DNA from: Rhododendron vialii
Taxonomy: Eukaryota > Streptophyta > Magnoliopsida > Ericales > Ericaceae
DNA: 64,000 nucleotides
Reading direction: 5' to 3'
Assembly: GCF_030253575.1 (NCBI RefSeq)
Contig: NC_080560.1
Span: 11,371,001-11,435,000 of the forward strand
The translations under genes were made by a program, and so were the position numbers. This document shows positions 13,055-22,952 of this stretch, in pieces; positions within the stretch are counted from its first letter, which is position 1, and every line of letters starts with the position of its first letter. Under the pieces are notes generated by a model, which saw nothing but the letters and a program-made list of their open reading frames with translations, was not told the origin of the DNA and did no database searches.

Positions 13055-13290
13055 AGGGAGCACCGAGGATCTCCTGTCCGAGCCCAATTGGGACAGGGGC
13101 ATGTCTCATTTCTCGGAAGTCGTCGATCTCGCAAATCAACAGTAAAGATATATTGAGTTAGAATAATATTGTTCTCGAGCAAAAAATATTCGGCACATTT
13201 CAACCGTCGATTTGCGAGACCGACAGCTCCGAGGGGTGGGACAGACCCTGTCCGGATTGGGTCGGACAAGGGATCTGGACTCGAGAGGGA
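13055..13290 (+). mobile_element. Foldback MITE-like element
   Basis: The left arm (about 13,066-13,137, from GGATCTCCTGTCCGAGCCC) is complementary to the right arm (about 13,206-13,280, ending TCGGACAAGGGATCTGG). Arms are about 70-75 nt around a ~70-nt AT-rich loop. Overlapping frames on both strands in this stretch are palindrome artefacts. Superfamily is not determined because no target duplication was identified. Confidence 0.6.
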
Positions 13291-14638
13291 GGGGGTTTCT
13301 TCTCTTCATTTCTCATCCTCCCCCACCATTTCTCACCCCTTTGATGATCCAAACATGGGATGGAATCACTTTTTCTCTCATTTTCTTTTCTTTTCTCTCG
13401 AAATCTCTCAATCCAAAGGAGCCCTTAGCCACTCCCTCTTCCTTTTCTTCCACATCTTAATCACACGTGTTTGTAGCTTCTTCCACAGAGTATGCCAAGT
13501 GTTCACCGCCATTCGTTTCAGAATTCGCTCTGCAACAGGAGCATAAAATTTGTCAAATATGCGGATACATAAGAGAATTTTAATAAATTGCTAAAAGAAC
13601 GATCATTTCTCTTCTCTCACCCCAGCAAGGGATCATTTTTCTCTCATATCACTGTTGCTTTGAAAGCAAAATCCTTTTTGTTTTTTCCCCTTCCCTTTAC
13701 CGATTGCTTCTTGTTATTATGACCTTGTTTTACCGTTGCAGGTGATGGATCATGGCGGCTATATGTTTTCTTGCGCTTGCAATGTCCCCCCTATTCAACG
13801 TTTTCAGATGCAAGACTCGATTAGGTCAAGGTGCTCCGTTTCGATGATCTTACTTTGAACTTTTGCTGGTTATCTATTGGGGTGCTAATCAAGCCACTTG
13901 ATAATTTTTGAGGACTAATTGTTCAAGCTCTGCTCACATTAATTTTTTTTTGATCGTGATAAGCTTGACTTGTGAAATATATAAGTCCATCTCAAGCTTT
14001 CAAGCCTGAGCTTAAGCTCGTGAAATTTCCGGCCACCAAGCCTGAACTTAAGTTCGTGACTTTCCATGGAATATTTTTATAGGATTTGATGAAGCCTGAA
14101 TTTCTACATGTCTCACTTAACGTTTTCAATCTGGATGCAAAAGTATTGGAAATGTAGTGGTGAAAATATGCAAATGGAAAGAATGATTTCAAATATTTAC
14201 GATATTTATTGATTTATCCTTATCTTTGAAATATTTATGGAATGACCTCTGTTTATAAAAGCCTATCAAACCAAACACTCATATGCTCAGGCTGAATTTA
14301 TAAACAAATGATATTAAAAAGTGATTGAGCTTGGCTTATAATTTGTTTGAATGAGTGCAAACGAGCCGAAAGTCGAGCCAATCTCGAGCTAAGCTCAAGT
14401 TGTTTGGTTTGTTTAGGATCCCTAGTTGTCTAGATTATGCCTGTTAGAAAAATTGGCCAAACCGACACACGCATGTGAAGAACAATCAAGAACGAAGAAT
14501 AAGAACACAACAGATAGTGATTTTTACATGATTCCTCAACTGTATAGTTGAGTATATTGGCTCACTCCAGTTTTGACAAACGAAGAGAGTACAAGTTACA
14601 TTGACTGCTGGGTATAATTGTCACGACCCTAATCCGTC

Positions 14639-14696
14639 CCTATAGGTCTTATTCATAACCAAGCACCCCTATAGGTCTTATTCATAACCAAGCACC
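14639..14696 (+). repeat. 29-bp tandem duplication
   Basis: The unit beginning CCTATAGGTCTTATTC occurs twice back to back, 29 bp apart. It sits in the copy-A-specific insertion. Confidence 0.8.
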
Positions 14697-16033
14697 GGTG
14701 AAACCATCACCAAGGCCATTCCATACAAAAACTTTATTATTGTATAATTTAAAGGGACTAGAGTACGTAACCAACACATTTCTTATGTGGTCCAATATAA
14801 TGACAATGGACACACACATAGGGACTACAACATCCAATGACTCCTCATAGCCATGCATAGTTCAACACTTTAGGAGTGTCCTTAACTATTACAAGAATGT
14901 CAAACAAATAGTTAAAATATACCACTTTCATACGAACAAGAAAAGATAGAGATCCTCACATATGCTTCAAGTCCACACAAATGGAAACCACATCATCCAA
15001 TTCTTCAATTCCTGAAAGGTGGAATATTTTCATAAGCCGCAACTCGTATGAATGACTAATACATAAATCGCATGCTTTCCATGGACAATGATAATTCAAG
15101 AGAAAAGCTTATTTCAAGAGAAAGCTCATTTCATAGAACATAGCTTTATAATGCACATCCTCGTATCCTCGTCATTTCATGTTATCAGGCGTCCCTGGCA
15201 ATAGATAAGCTTAGACGTCTCTGTGTTATACCATATCATATCATATTCATATCTTGCTAGCCTTTTAGCATTGTCCACCTTTCATTGATATTCCATGAAG
15301 TTCATGTAAGAGTAAAAAACATGTTCGATAAAGCATTAACGTGGAAAACTTGTATAAAATCATGTAATTTGGATATTAAGTCACTCACCTCGGTTCACGT
15401 AACCACACGGACTTCCTATAATAATTAAGCAACAAAAATATGATTAGTCAATGCCAAATGTGTCTATTCATGCTTAGAATGAGGTCCTAGGAATGTGGGA
15501 GATCAAACGTAAATCATAAACGATGCAGAATTTCTCCAAAGTATGCAGGTGCTACCAGGAGGAAAAAAACCCTCCTACCGGTAGGATAACCAAGAATTCC
15601 AGTTCTAGAGTGTTGCTACTGCTAGGGCCAAAAACCTGCTACTGTTAGAGACTGGGTTTTCCTAAAAAGTGCAGTTCGACTTTCCTTCGATTTCCAACCC
15701 CCCAAACCACTTCGAACACCTCAACCCGCTCTAAAACCTTACAAATTGATAATCAGATGGACTACAAGATCTACCCACAACAGCAGGAAAATCAAGTTCC
15801 AAAACAAACCTTAACACACCAATCAAGGATTCAAGGTCTAGTTCTTGAGCTCCATATAAATTCAATCCCAAAACATATTCTCTTGAATTAAACCCAACTC
15901 AAGCCTACCTCCATGGCTTCAATCAAGTGCGATCTACAAGTAGAGTATGAAATTCACTACTTAAAGCATAAGAATTACCAAATCAGGTCTTCAATTACCA
16001 AGCTGGAACCCCTCTTTCTTCTTCTTCTTCTTG

Positions 16034-16035
16034 CC

Positions 16036-16085
<50 letters not shown>
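16034..16085 (+). repeat. (TC)n microsatellite
   Basis: About 24 uninterrupted CT repeats following a CTT-rich run. Confidence 0.95.
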
Positions 16086-16087
<2 letters not shown>

Positions 16088-16112
16088 CGGTGCAGATAAG
16101 AACACAGACGTA

Positions 16113-16294
16113 GAACCCCCTTGTTTTATTAGGCTCCTAGAAAAATTTGTGTGTAAGCCCATGTACTATCATGTGCTCCTACCTACAACAAATAGGGTCA
16201 AGTGAACCCCCTTGTTTTATTAGGCTCCTAGAAAAATTTGTGTGTAAGCCCATGTATTATCATGTGCTCCTACCTACAACAAATAGGGTTAAGT
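16113..16294 (+). repeat. 91-bp tandem duplication
   Basis: Two adjacent copies starting GAACCCCCTTG at 16,113 and 16,204, differing at only a few positions, which points to a recent local duplication. Function unknown. Confidence 0.85.
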
Positions 16295-17091
16295 GATTAA
16301 GTCAATAGCTCACGTAATTCGTCAAGACACAACACTATGATCGAGTCACGTAATGTTATGAACGTAAGGTCCATGTTATTGTTAACAGGTTCCTTTAATG
16401 TCTAATAGGTGAGTTAACAGATGTAATTAGTTAACTTCATTCATTTCTTGATCTGATGCTCTAAATAGTGTAAGAAGTTGTTTTGTTATCTGCATTAATT
16501 GGATTGACGCCAGGCATATGTGCATGGATGATGCTGACGATGAAAGCTTCCATTGCTCAAGCAAACTAAGTTTTTTCATCGACTCTGATGCATTGTAGAT
16601 TGAACGTAGAATACATAAGCGGGTATATACTTTGTTCTATCTGAGTGAGTAGCTATTGAACGTGGCATTGAACAGGACAGCGAAGTAATTAGCTAAAAAG
16701 TTCATACACTATCGGCCGTGTAATTTTTGTGTACTTGTACTTCCCATCATAATCCTGTTTTCTATTGTTCCCGTTTCCATCAATTTCCTTGGTTCGTACT
16801 TTTGTTTTTCGTTATGAACTCGTTTTTTCACATTGTGTTCGTTTTTGCGCAGAGATAAATTTCAGGATTCAGAAAAGAACTCTCTGGTGTACCATTAGAA
16901 TTGTTTATTCAAAAAGAACTTCCCGAAATAGCAGTTGGAAAAAGTTAGGCAGACAAGAACGGACGTTTCTTCCGAAAAAACAACCAATAATCCGAAGACC
17001 TGATCCCAAAAGAGAATCTTGAATTTTGTTTGCAAGTTATTCAGTGCTAAGTACATGAAGTATACTTGTATTTTACCTGAATTGCTGCTTT

Positions 17092-19545
17092 TCATCTAGG
17101 ATTAGAAAGAACTGATGCTTGCATAGGAGTTGAAAGAACTGATGATTGTAGTGTTGCAGAAACATGGCCACTGGCAACGGAAGAAGATCCCATTGCATGG
17201 GTGAAGTCGTAGCTGATACTTGGATCCACTTCCATCACTCCTTCCAAAACCTTCACCACGGTCGACATGAGAGGCCTTTTAGTGGGATCATTTTGTAAAC
17301 ACCAAGCTGCAATTCTTATCATTCTCAACATTTCTTCTCGATTTTCAGGCATCTCCTCGTTCAAATCCTCCACAATGTCAAGTAATTGATCGTCCCTTGC
17401 CTTCTTCTGCATCAAACTGAGTAGATGTTTGCTGGATTCTGATCGGGTTCCATCTAAATTTTTCCTGCCGGTAACTATTTCGAGGAGAACAATCCCAAAA
17501 CTGTAGATGTCAACTTTTGTTGTGCTATTTGAATGGCCACATTCTGGAGCAATATACCCAGGAGTTCCTCTCAAAGTGATCAGGACCTGGCTGTTGTCCC
17601 TGTCTACTAGCTTAGATAACCCGAAATCCGAGATTTTGGCATTGAAATTTGCATCCAAGAGAATGTTTTGTGGCTTTATGTCAAGGTGAATGATTCTCTG
17701 TCTGCATTCTTCATGCAAATAGGCCAACCCTTTGGCTATCTGGTGAGTAATCTTCTTACGGGTTTCCCAATCGAGACAAGGTTTTTGGTCCCTATGAAAG
17801 ATCCATTGGTCTAAAGACCCATTACTCATGTACTCATATACTAGAAGGCAAGATTTATCTGCAGAAAAGCCAACCAATCTCACCAGATTAAAATGGTGGA
17901 TGCTGCCAATTGTTTCAACTTCTGCTATGAATTCCCTAACTGCGTGGCCCACTTTATGTAACCGCTTCACTGCGATCTCAGTGCCATCCGGTAACACTCC
18001 TTTGAACACCGAGCCAAACCCACCACTACCAAGCCTCTCCTTGAAATCCCTTGTTGCCACACGAAGTTGCTCATGCGTAAACATAACGGGCATCCCCGGA
18101 ACTTGTCGCATATACTCCTCGACATCCTCTGTGATCGTCTTGCTAAATTTCTTCCAGAATATCAGTATTGAGAGACAGAAAATCAATAGGACAGCAGAAC
18201 CGGAGCCTGCTATTATCTCTATTAGTCTGTTTCGGTTTTTCGGTGCCAGTTTCTCCACTTTAATATATGCTGTTGATGTGAAATTGTAATTTGGAATTTC
18301 TCCTTCTCTTACGGACAAGACCTCTGATGGAATATAACAGAAACCATTTGAATGATTGTTATTATCATACCCGTAGAATGCAGCTTCACATGAACAATTA
18401 TTGTGACAAGCTTCTTTACAGCTCTCTAAATCTGTGATGTTTGAAGCTGCTGCATTTGGATCAATGAAATTGAAGTAACTGACATTTTTCATTTCGACCA
18501 GGTCTGCTTTATCAGAGCGAGCTTGGCACAATTGGGTAGTCCTGGAGCATCTATCATTCTTCCATTTAAACCCTTTGACTCCTTTGGGACAACCACATAT
18601 CCCTTCATCGCAGAAGCCGAAATCCCCGCATTGGCGAGGAAGTTGACAGACTCCGAAATCTTTGGTAACCATATCGACAATCTCATTTGCCCTGGTTGCT
18701 GGTTCGTGCCTGTATAACTTCAAACTCCCATTGCTATTGAGTCGTACGTACTCAACAGACAAATCCAACGGCAGTTTTGAGCGGTTTGATCCCATGTTCT
18801 CGAGGAATCCTCTGGTTTGGAGCTCTGCGTTATCTGAGGTATTGACTTCGATTTTCGTTAGAAGAGGACACCGGCCTCTAAGTGAACTTTGATCCGTGGT
18901 ATCCGGCTCTGGTTCCAGCTGGTAGTACATCTGTGATCCACCGTTACCCACCCTGGTAAATGCAGCTAGTCCAGAGATTGTTACAGTGGCATAGTACAAA
19001 CCCGACACAAGCCTCTGATCCTCGTACAACCGTTGTCCGGCCAACAATGTATCGGTTGGGTGATCAAAAGACTGCCAAACAGCTCCCGTCTCATTAAACA
19101 AAACCAAGTTTCCCAATTCGGTTAAGTTCATTCCCGCCACAGAGATCCCTGCCGTTCCGGTCGACCACACAGTCGATCCATCCGGATTCCGGAGCACTAA
19201 ATCCCCCTCTCGAGTCAGTGTCAGGTTCGCGTTCTCGCTCACCGGGTGTTCCGGGTTTGCTGACCAAACCAAGGCGGGATTGCCTCCTCCAACGACAGTA
19301 ATGCCGAAGTAGTAAGAGGTGCAGTTGCCAGTGCAGTAGAATCCAGAGACAAAGCCGAGGCTCCTTGTTCTTGATAGAATTGCTCTTACTTTTGATCCGT
19401 CGGTGCTGTTTACGTTCATGTCGATCGAGTTGTCGTTTAGCCATGACGTCGGTTCGCTTGAGTTGAGGAGGATTGTGGGGCTGGTTGCGGCTAGAGTGCA
19501 GGCAAAGAAGTAAGGTATAATGAACAGGAAAATGGAGGAGTCCAT
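17092..19545 (-). CDS. G-type lectin S-receptor-like Ser/Thr kinase (SD2-5-like), copy A
   Basis: Intronless, 817 aa, start ATG at 19,545. Residues: signal peptide 1 to ~20; bulb-type (S-locus) lectin ~35-165; Cys-rich EGF-like segment ~300-333; PAN/apple-like region ~339-430; membrane helix ~441-464; kinase with GSGGFG 506-511, Lys527, HLDIKPQN from 620 (non-RD), DFG 640-642, GYIAPE ~663-668. The order and the lack of introns fit the SD-2b group. A kinase of this type at the plasma membrane would signal from carbohydrate or other extracellular ligands; the ligand is unknown. Compared with copy B it lacks five residues near 252, one Val near 156 and about 20 residues just before the membrane helix. 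The C-terminal tail carries a short repeat (SSVLSTPMQASVLSNPR). No stop or frameshift is seen. Confidence 0.95.
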   Translation of the reverse strand: MDSSIFLFIIPYFFACTLAATSPTILLNSSEPTSWLNDNSIDMNVNSTDGSKVRAILSRTRSLGFVSGFYCTGNCTSYYFGITVVGGGNPALVWSANPEHPVSENANLTLTREGDLVLRNPDGSTVWSTGTAGISVAGMNLTELGNLVLFNETGAVWQSFDHPTDTLLAGQRLYEDQRLVSGLYYATVTISGLAAFTRVGNGGSQMYYQLEPEPDTTDQSSLRGRCPLLTKIEVNTSDNAELQTRGFLENMGSNRSKLPLDLSVEYVRLNSNGSLKLYRHEPATRANEIVDMVTKDFGVCQLPRQCGDFGFCDEGICGCPKGVKGFKWKNDRCSRTTQLCQARSDKADLVEMKNVSYFNFIDPNAAASNITDLESCKEACHNNCSCEAAFYGYDNNNHSNGFCYIPSEVLSVREGEIPNYNFTSTAYIKVEKLAPKNRNRLIEIIAGSGSAVLLIFCLSILIFWKKFSKTITEDVEEYMRQVPGMPVMFTHEQLRVATRDFKERLGSGGFGSVFKGVLPDGTEIAVKRLHKVGHAVREFIAEVETIGSIHHFNLVRLVGFSADKSCLLVYEYMSNGSLDQWIFHRDQKPCLDWETRKKITHQIAKGLAYLHEECRQRIIHLDIKPQNILLDANFNAKISDFGLSKLVDRDNSQVLITLRGTPGYIAPECGHSNSTTKVDIYSFGIVLLEIVTGRKNLDGTRSESSKHLLSLMQKKARDDQLLDIVEDLNEEMPENREEMLRMIRIAAWCLQNDPTKRPLMSTVVKVLEGVMEVDPSISYDFTHAMGSSSVASGHVSATLQSSVLSTPMQASVLSNPR

Positions 19546-19602
19546 GGTTACTGTGAAACAAATTTATTGAGGATCTGTTTACGGTGGTGCTTGATCAAGC
19601 TG

Positions 19603-19642
<40 letters not shown>

Positions 19643-20390
19643 TACAAGTCCAAGTCAAGATGGGAGACTAGTCAGGCAAAGCTTGGGAGCCGTACAATAG
19701 GCATCTTTGATTAGAAGAAAGATAGAAACTTCCACCCCCCTACGAAACGCATGCCAGGGCCAGTGAAACTCTAAAATTCTTGTCGTTTCTCATTTCCATT
19801 TAATGTGGTTTTTGGAAACAAAAACAAGAGTTCAATGAACCAACTGTAGTTACTCGGGTTGTTTTCACAAAGATAGTTCTCGGAAATTCGATATAATACG
19901 ACTCGGAAGTATTTGGCAAAAAATGAGTGTTTGATCCTTTTCAAGAAAACTACACTGGATATAATTTCTGGAAACAATTTGTCGTATTGTGTATCGTGTT
20001 AGTTTCCATTCTGCTTCCGGGTTTTAGAGAATGATAGTAACCTCTCAGGAAAATGATAAGAACGCGTTAGTGACACAGTCTTGTATTTTCTTGGTTTTTT
20101 TTTTTTAATAAGAACTGCTCTGAAAATGAAGTTCCTGATTTGCATACCCTCAATTGTTATTGAGGAAATAATTTGCAGTGCAACTGATGGATGAGGAAGA
20201 AAAACAATACGTATCGATTTCTCTTTACAATTTGAAAGTATGTTTCCATTGATTTCTCTTTACAATTTGAAAGTATGTTTCCATTGCCTTTTCGTTCGCC
20301 AAAATTTTCATCCAAATTCAGTCTCGTTACATGTCATTTACTCTCCGGGATATGTTTAGACCAAATGCATTGAATGATAACCTGAGGAGT
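19546..20390. other. Promoter/leader side of lectin kinase A
   Basis: The - strand leader begins with a CT-rich tract (the (GA)n below) about 60 nt before the ATG. Matches 28,153-29,047 of copy B apart from indels, for example about 19,745-19,885 present only here and a MITE present only in B. No coding sense. Confidence 0.55.
19607..19639 (+). repeat. (GA)n microsatellite in the 5' leader of lectin kinase A
   Basis: About 16 GA repeats, reading (CT)n on the gene strand, 62-94 nt upstream of the start codon. The same repeat sits at 28,214-28,249 before copy B. CT-rich leaders are common in plant genes; a regulatory effect is inference. Confidence 0.9.
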
Positions 20391-20571
20391 TTGGCCAAGT
20401 GGGCCAAGTGGTATGAGAAAGTAAATGAATGTTTACTTTCCATGAGATCACATATTCAAATTTCAAGAAGGTCAAACATTCGAAATCTTGGGGCCATTAG
20501 AGGATTTGTGTCCAAGAATTAATCAAGATGCGCGTATGCTGGCTCGGACATGCGATTCTTAAAAAAAAAAA
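20391..20571 (+). mobile_element. tRNA-derived SINE, copy A
   Basis: Starts with a box-A-like TGGGCCAAGTGGTATG, has a degenerate box B near 20,451 (ATATTCAAATTTC), and ends with the GCGCGTATGCTGGCTCGGAC-type tail plus an A11 tract. The matching element in copy B keeps a better box B (ATTCGAATCCC near 29,390). Present in both copies, so it predates the duplication. Confidence 0.6.
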
Positions 20572-20624
20572 GATGCACAAAATGATCACCTTATCGTACA
20601 GTGAAAGGTGTTGGAAGGGTATAC

Positions 20625-22305
20625 TTTTGCAAATCTCTTTGCGCGCCCCCCGACACACCCCCCGCCCGACCCCACCCCCGGACCAAACTACCCCCGGCAA
20701 TATTCAACCCACGCCGTTTTCTTATTTTTTATTTATTTACTTAATAACTTTTATATCTTTTTTCATTTTTATTTATTTAATATTATTTAAGTGTTCCAAA
20801 TTTCAATCCGGTTGAATCGATGCAAAGATCTTATTTTTTTTTATCATTTTGTCTTCAATGATCATAATGAATTTTTGGCTCGAAAGCCTTTCAACAAGTA
20901 CCCTAAGACTTATTATTTAGTTTCAGGTCTCTCTTAGGGTGCTCATTGAAAGGTCTTAGAGCCAAAAATTCATTACGATCATTTAGGATGAAATGATAAG
21001 AAAAATAAGATCTTCGCACCGGTTCAAACGAATTAAAAATCGGAACACTTATTTTTTTACTCTTTATATGTATTTTTAAATTATTTAATATTATACCCGG
21101 CAATAATTCAACCCAAGGCATTTTTTTATTTCTTATTTATTTACTTAATAACTTTTATATATTTTTTCATTTTTATTTATTTAATATTATTTAAGTGTTC
21201 CAATTTTCAATCCGGTTGAATCGATGCAAAGATCTTGTTTTTTTTTATCATTTTGTCTTCAATGATCATAATGAATTTTTGGCTCGAAGGCCTTTCAACA
21301 AGTACCCTAAGACTTATTATTTAGTTTCAGGTCTCTCTTAGGGTGCTCATTAAAAGGCCTTAGAGCCAAAAATTCATTACGACCATTTAGGATGAAATGA
21401 TAAGAAAAATAAGATCTTCGCACCGGTTCAAACGAATTAAAAATCGGAACATTTATTTTTTTACTCTTTATATGTATTTTTAAATTATTTAATATTATAC
21501 CCGGCAATAATTCAACCCATGGCATTTTTTTATTTCTTATTTATTTACTTAATAACTTTTATATCTTTTTTCATTTTTATTTATTTAATATTATTTAAGT
21601 GTTCCAATTTTCAATCCGGTTGAATCGATGCAAAGATCTTATTTTTTTTTATCATTTTGTCTTCAATGATCATAATGAATTTTTGGCTCGAAAGCCTTTC
21701 AACAAGTACCCTAAGACTTATTATTTAGTTTCAGGTCTCTCTTAGAATGCTCATTGAAAGGCCTTAGAGCCAAAAATTCATTACGACCATTTAGGATGAA
21801 ATGATAAGAAAAATAAGATATTCGCACCGGTTCAAACGAATTAAAAATTAGAACACTTATTTTTTTACTCTTTATATGTATTTTTAAATTATTTAATATT
21901 ATATATGTGAGTAAATTTCTTTATGTTATTGAAATTTCTTTAGAGTAAGAAGGCTTTTAAAAGTAAAACAAAAAATAACTAAAAGTAAAACAAAAAAAAG
22001 TTAGTAAAAGTTTAAAAAAAAAAAAAACAGTAACAGTAATTAAAGTTTTTTATAAGTAAACAAAAAAATTCGGAAAAATTAAAAAAAATTAAAACAGTAA
22101 TTAAAGTCTTTTAAAAGTATAAAAAAATTAGTAAAAGTAAAAAAAAAATAAAACAGTAATTATTTACTTTTAAAAGTAAAACCAAAAAAAATTAGTCAAA
22201 ATGAAAAAAAAAAAAAAACCGAAAAAGAAGGGGCAAGGGGGGAAAGGCAGTGGGGCCGGGGAAGGGGGGTGGTGTCAGGGGGGGTGCGAGAAGAGGCCCT
22301 CTTTT
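20625..22305 (+). mobile_element. Foldback complex with C-rich/G-rich ends and three tandem hairpin units
   Basis: The left end (about 20,640-20,697) is very C-rich and the right end (about 22,230-22,290) is G-rich; reverse-complementing one gives a rough match to the other, so they look like terminal inverted repeats. Between them lie three tandem copies of a ~404-bp unit (20,693-21,095; 21,096-21,499; 21,500-21,903) and an A-rich stretch with repeated GTAAAA motifs. Similarity between duplication copies A and B ends close to the left border (20,630 against 29,573). No transposase is seen. Confidence 0.6.
20693..21903 (+). repeat. Three tandem ~404-bp units, each a long hairpin
   Basis: Units start at CCCGGCAATA (20,693, 21,096, 21,500; spacing 403 and 404). 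Each folds on itself: TTGAATCGATGCAAAGATCTT pairs imperfectly with AAGATCTTCGCACCGGTTCAA, AATTTTTGGCTCGAAAGCC with GGTCTTAGAGCCAAAAATT, and ACCCTAAGAC with TCTTAGGGT around an ~18-20-nt loop. Units differ by only a few bases. The two similar 72-codon minus-strand frames here are hairpin artefacts. Confidence 0.85.
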
Positions 22306-22314
22306 GAACTTGGG

Positions 22315-22952
22315 AAAATTACCAATGGCGCTGCTATTTGCAGCCCTTTATTTTCTCTCATAATTTATTAAAATTTTTTAATTATACTCGACAGATAGTT
22401 ACCGAAATTGAGATATATTTCCAGCATCCAATTACCGAAATATAATACTCCCTCCGTCCCCTTTTTAATATCCAGATACCATTTTGGGCTGTCCCTTAAT
22501 AAGTGTCCATTTTGTAAAGTTAGTGGGAAAAAGTAGATATATTTTCTATTTTGCCTCTAAAAGTAAATTCCTTTTTGAAAAGTTAGTGAGTAAAAATATA
22601 ATGATGATGTCTCCATAAAGGGTAAATAGGAAAAGTAGAGGTAAAAGTTGATGTGAAAGAGGTAATGATGATGTTTTCTTAATAAGTTGGAATTACGAAG
22701 CCGGTCACTTAAAAAGGGACGGAGGGAGTATTTTTTTCAATAGCTATTTACCGAAAATGTATGTTCGGCAGTTGTTTACTGAAAGTTGAACATATTTTCG
22801 ACATGTAGTTACCGAAATATAATATTGTTTTTAACGGCTATTTACCGAAATATTATGTATGATTTTCAACAACCATTTACCGAAATGTCGTAGGCTATGG
22901 GAGAAAATAAAGGACTGTAGGGGTGGACAGTGAAGTGGTAAAATCATGAAAA
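22315..22952 (+). mobile_element. Foldback element split by a Stowaway MITE
   Basis: The left end (CAGCCCTTTATTTTCTC near 22,344) is the inverted match of the right end (GAGAAAATAAAGGACTG near 22,900); TACCA/TGGTA pairs lie further out. The interior carries repeated TTTACCGAAAT motifs on both sides of the nested MITE. Confidence 0.6.
22448..22728 (+). mobile_element. Stowaway-like MITE (Tc1/mariner)
   Basis: 281 bp bounded by CTCCCTCCGTCCC and its inverse GGGACGGAGGGAG, with TA on both sides (22,446-22,447 and 22,729-22,730). These ends and the TA duplication are the hallmark of Stowaway/mariner MITEs in plants. Non-coding. Confidence 0.9.

Larger units (their letters stand above)
13291..17091. 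other. 3' half of duplication copy A, non-coding
   Basis: From about 13,670 this matches copy B from about 22,970 (GTTTTACCGTTGCAGG and the following block). About 14,441-14,600 resembles an old copia LTR end in antisense and is shared with copy B. The stretch 14,610-16,335 is specific to copy A and is replaced by about 575 unrelated bp in copy B, so it was inserted, exchanged or deleted after duplication. The final part (16,342-17,091) is the 3' flank of the lectin kinase and matches 24,831-25,593. Confidence 0.55.

Noticed and set aside
17092..19561. 155-codon frames overlapping the N-terminus of both lectin kinases
   Set aside because: Shadow frames of the highly similar coding regions; they recur in both copies only because the genes are duplicated.
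20903..21525. Two similar 72-codon minus-strand frames 404 bp apart
   Set aside because: They are the same stretch of a tandem hairpin unit translated twice, not a gene pair.
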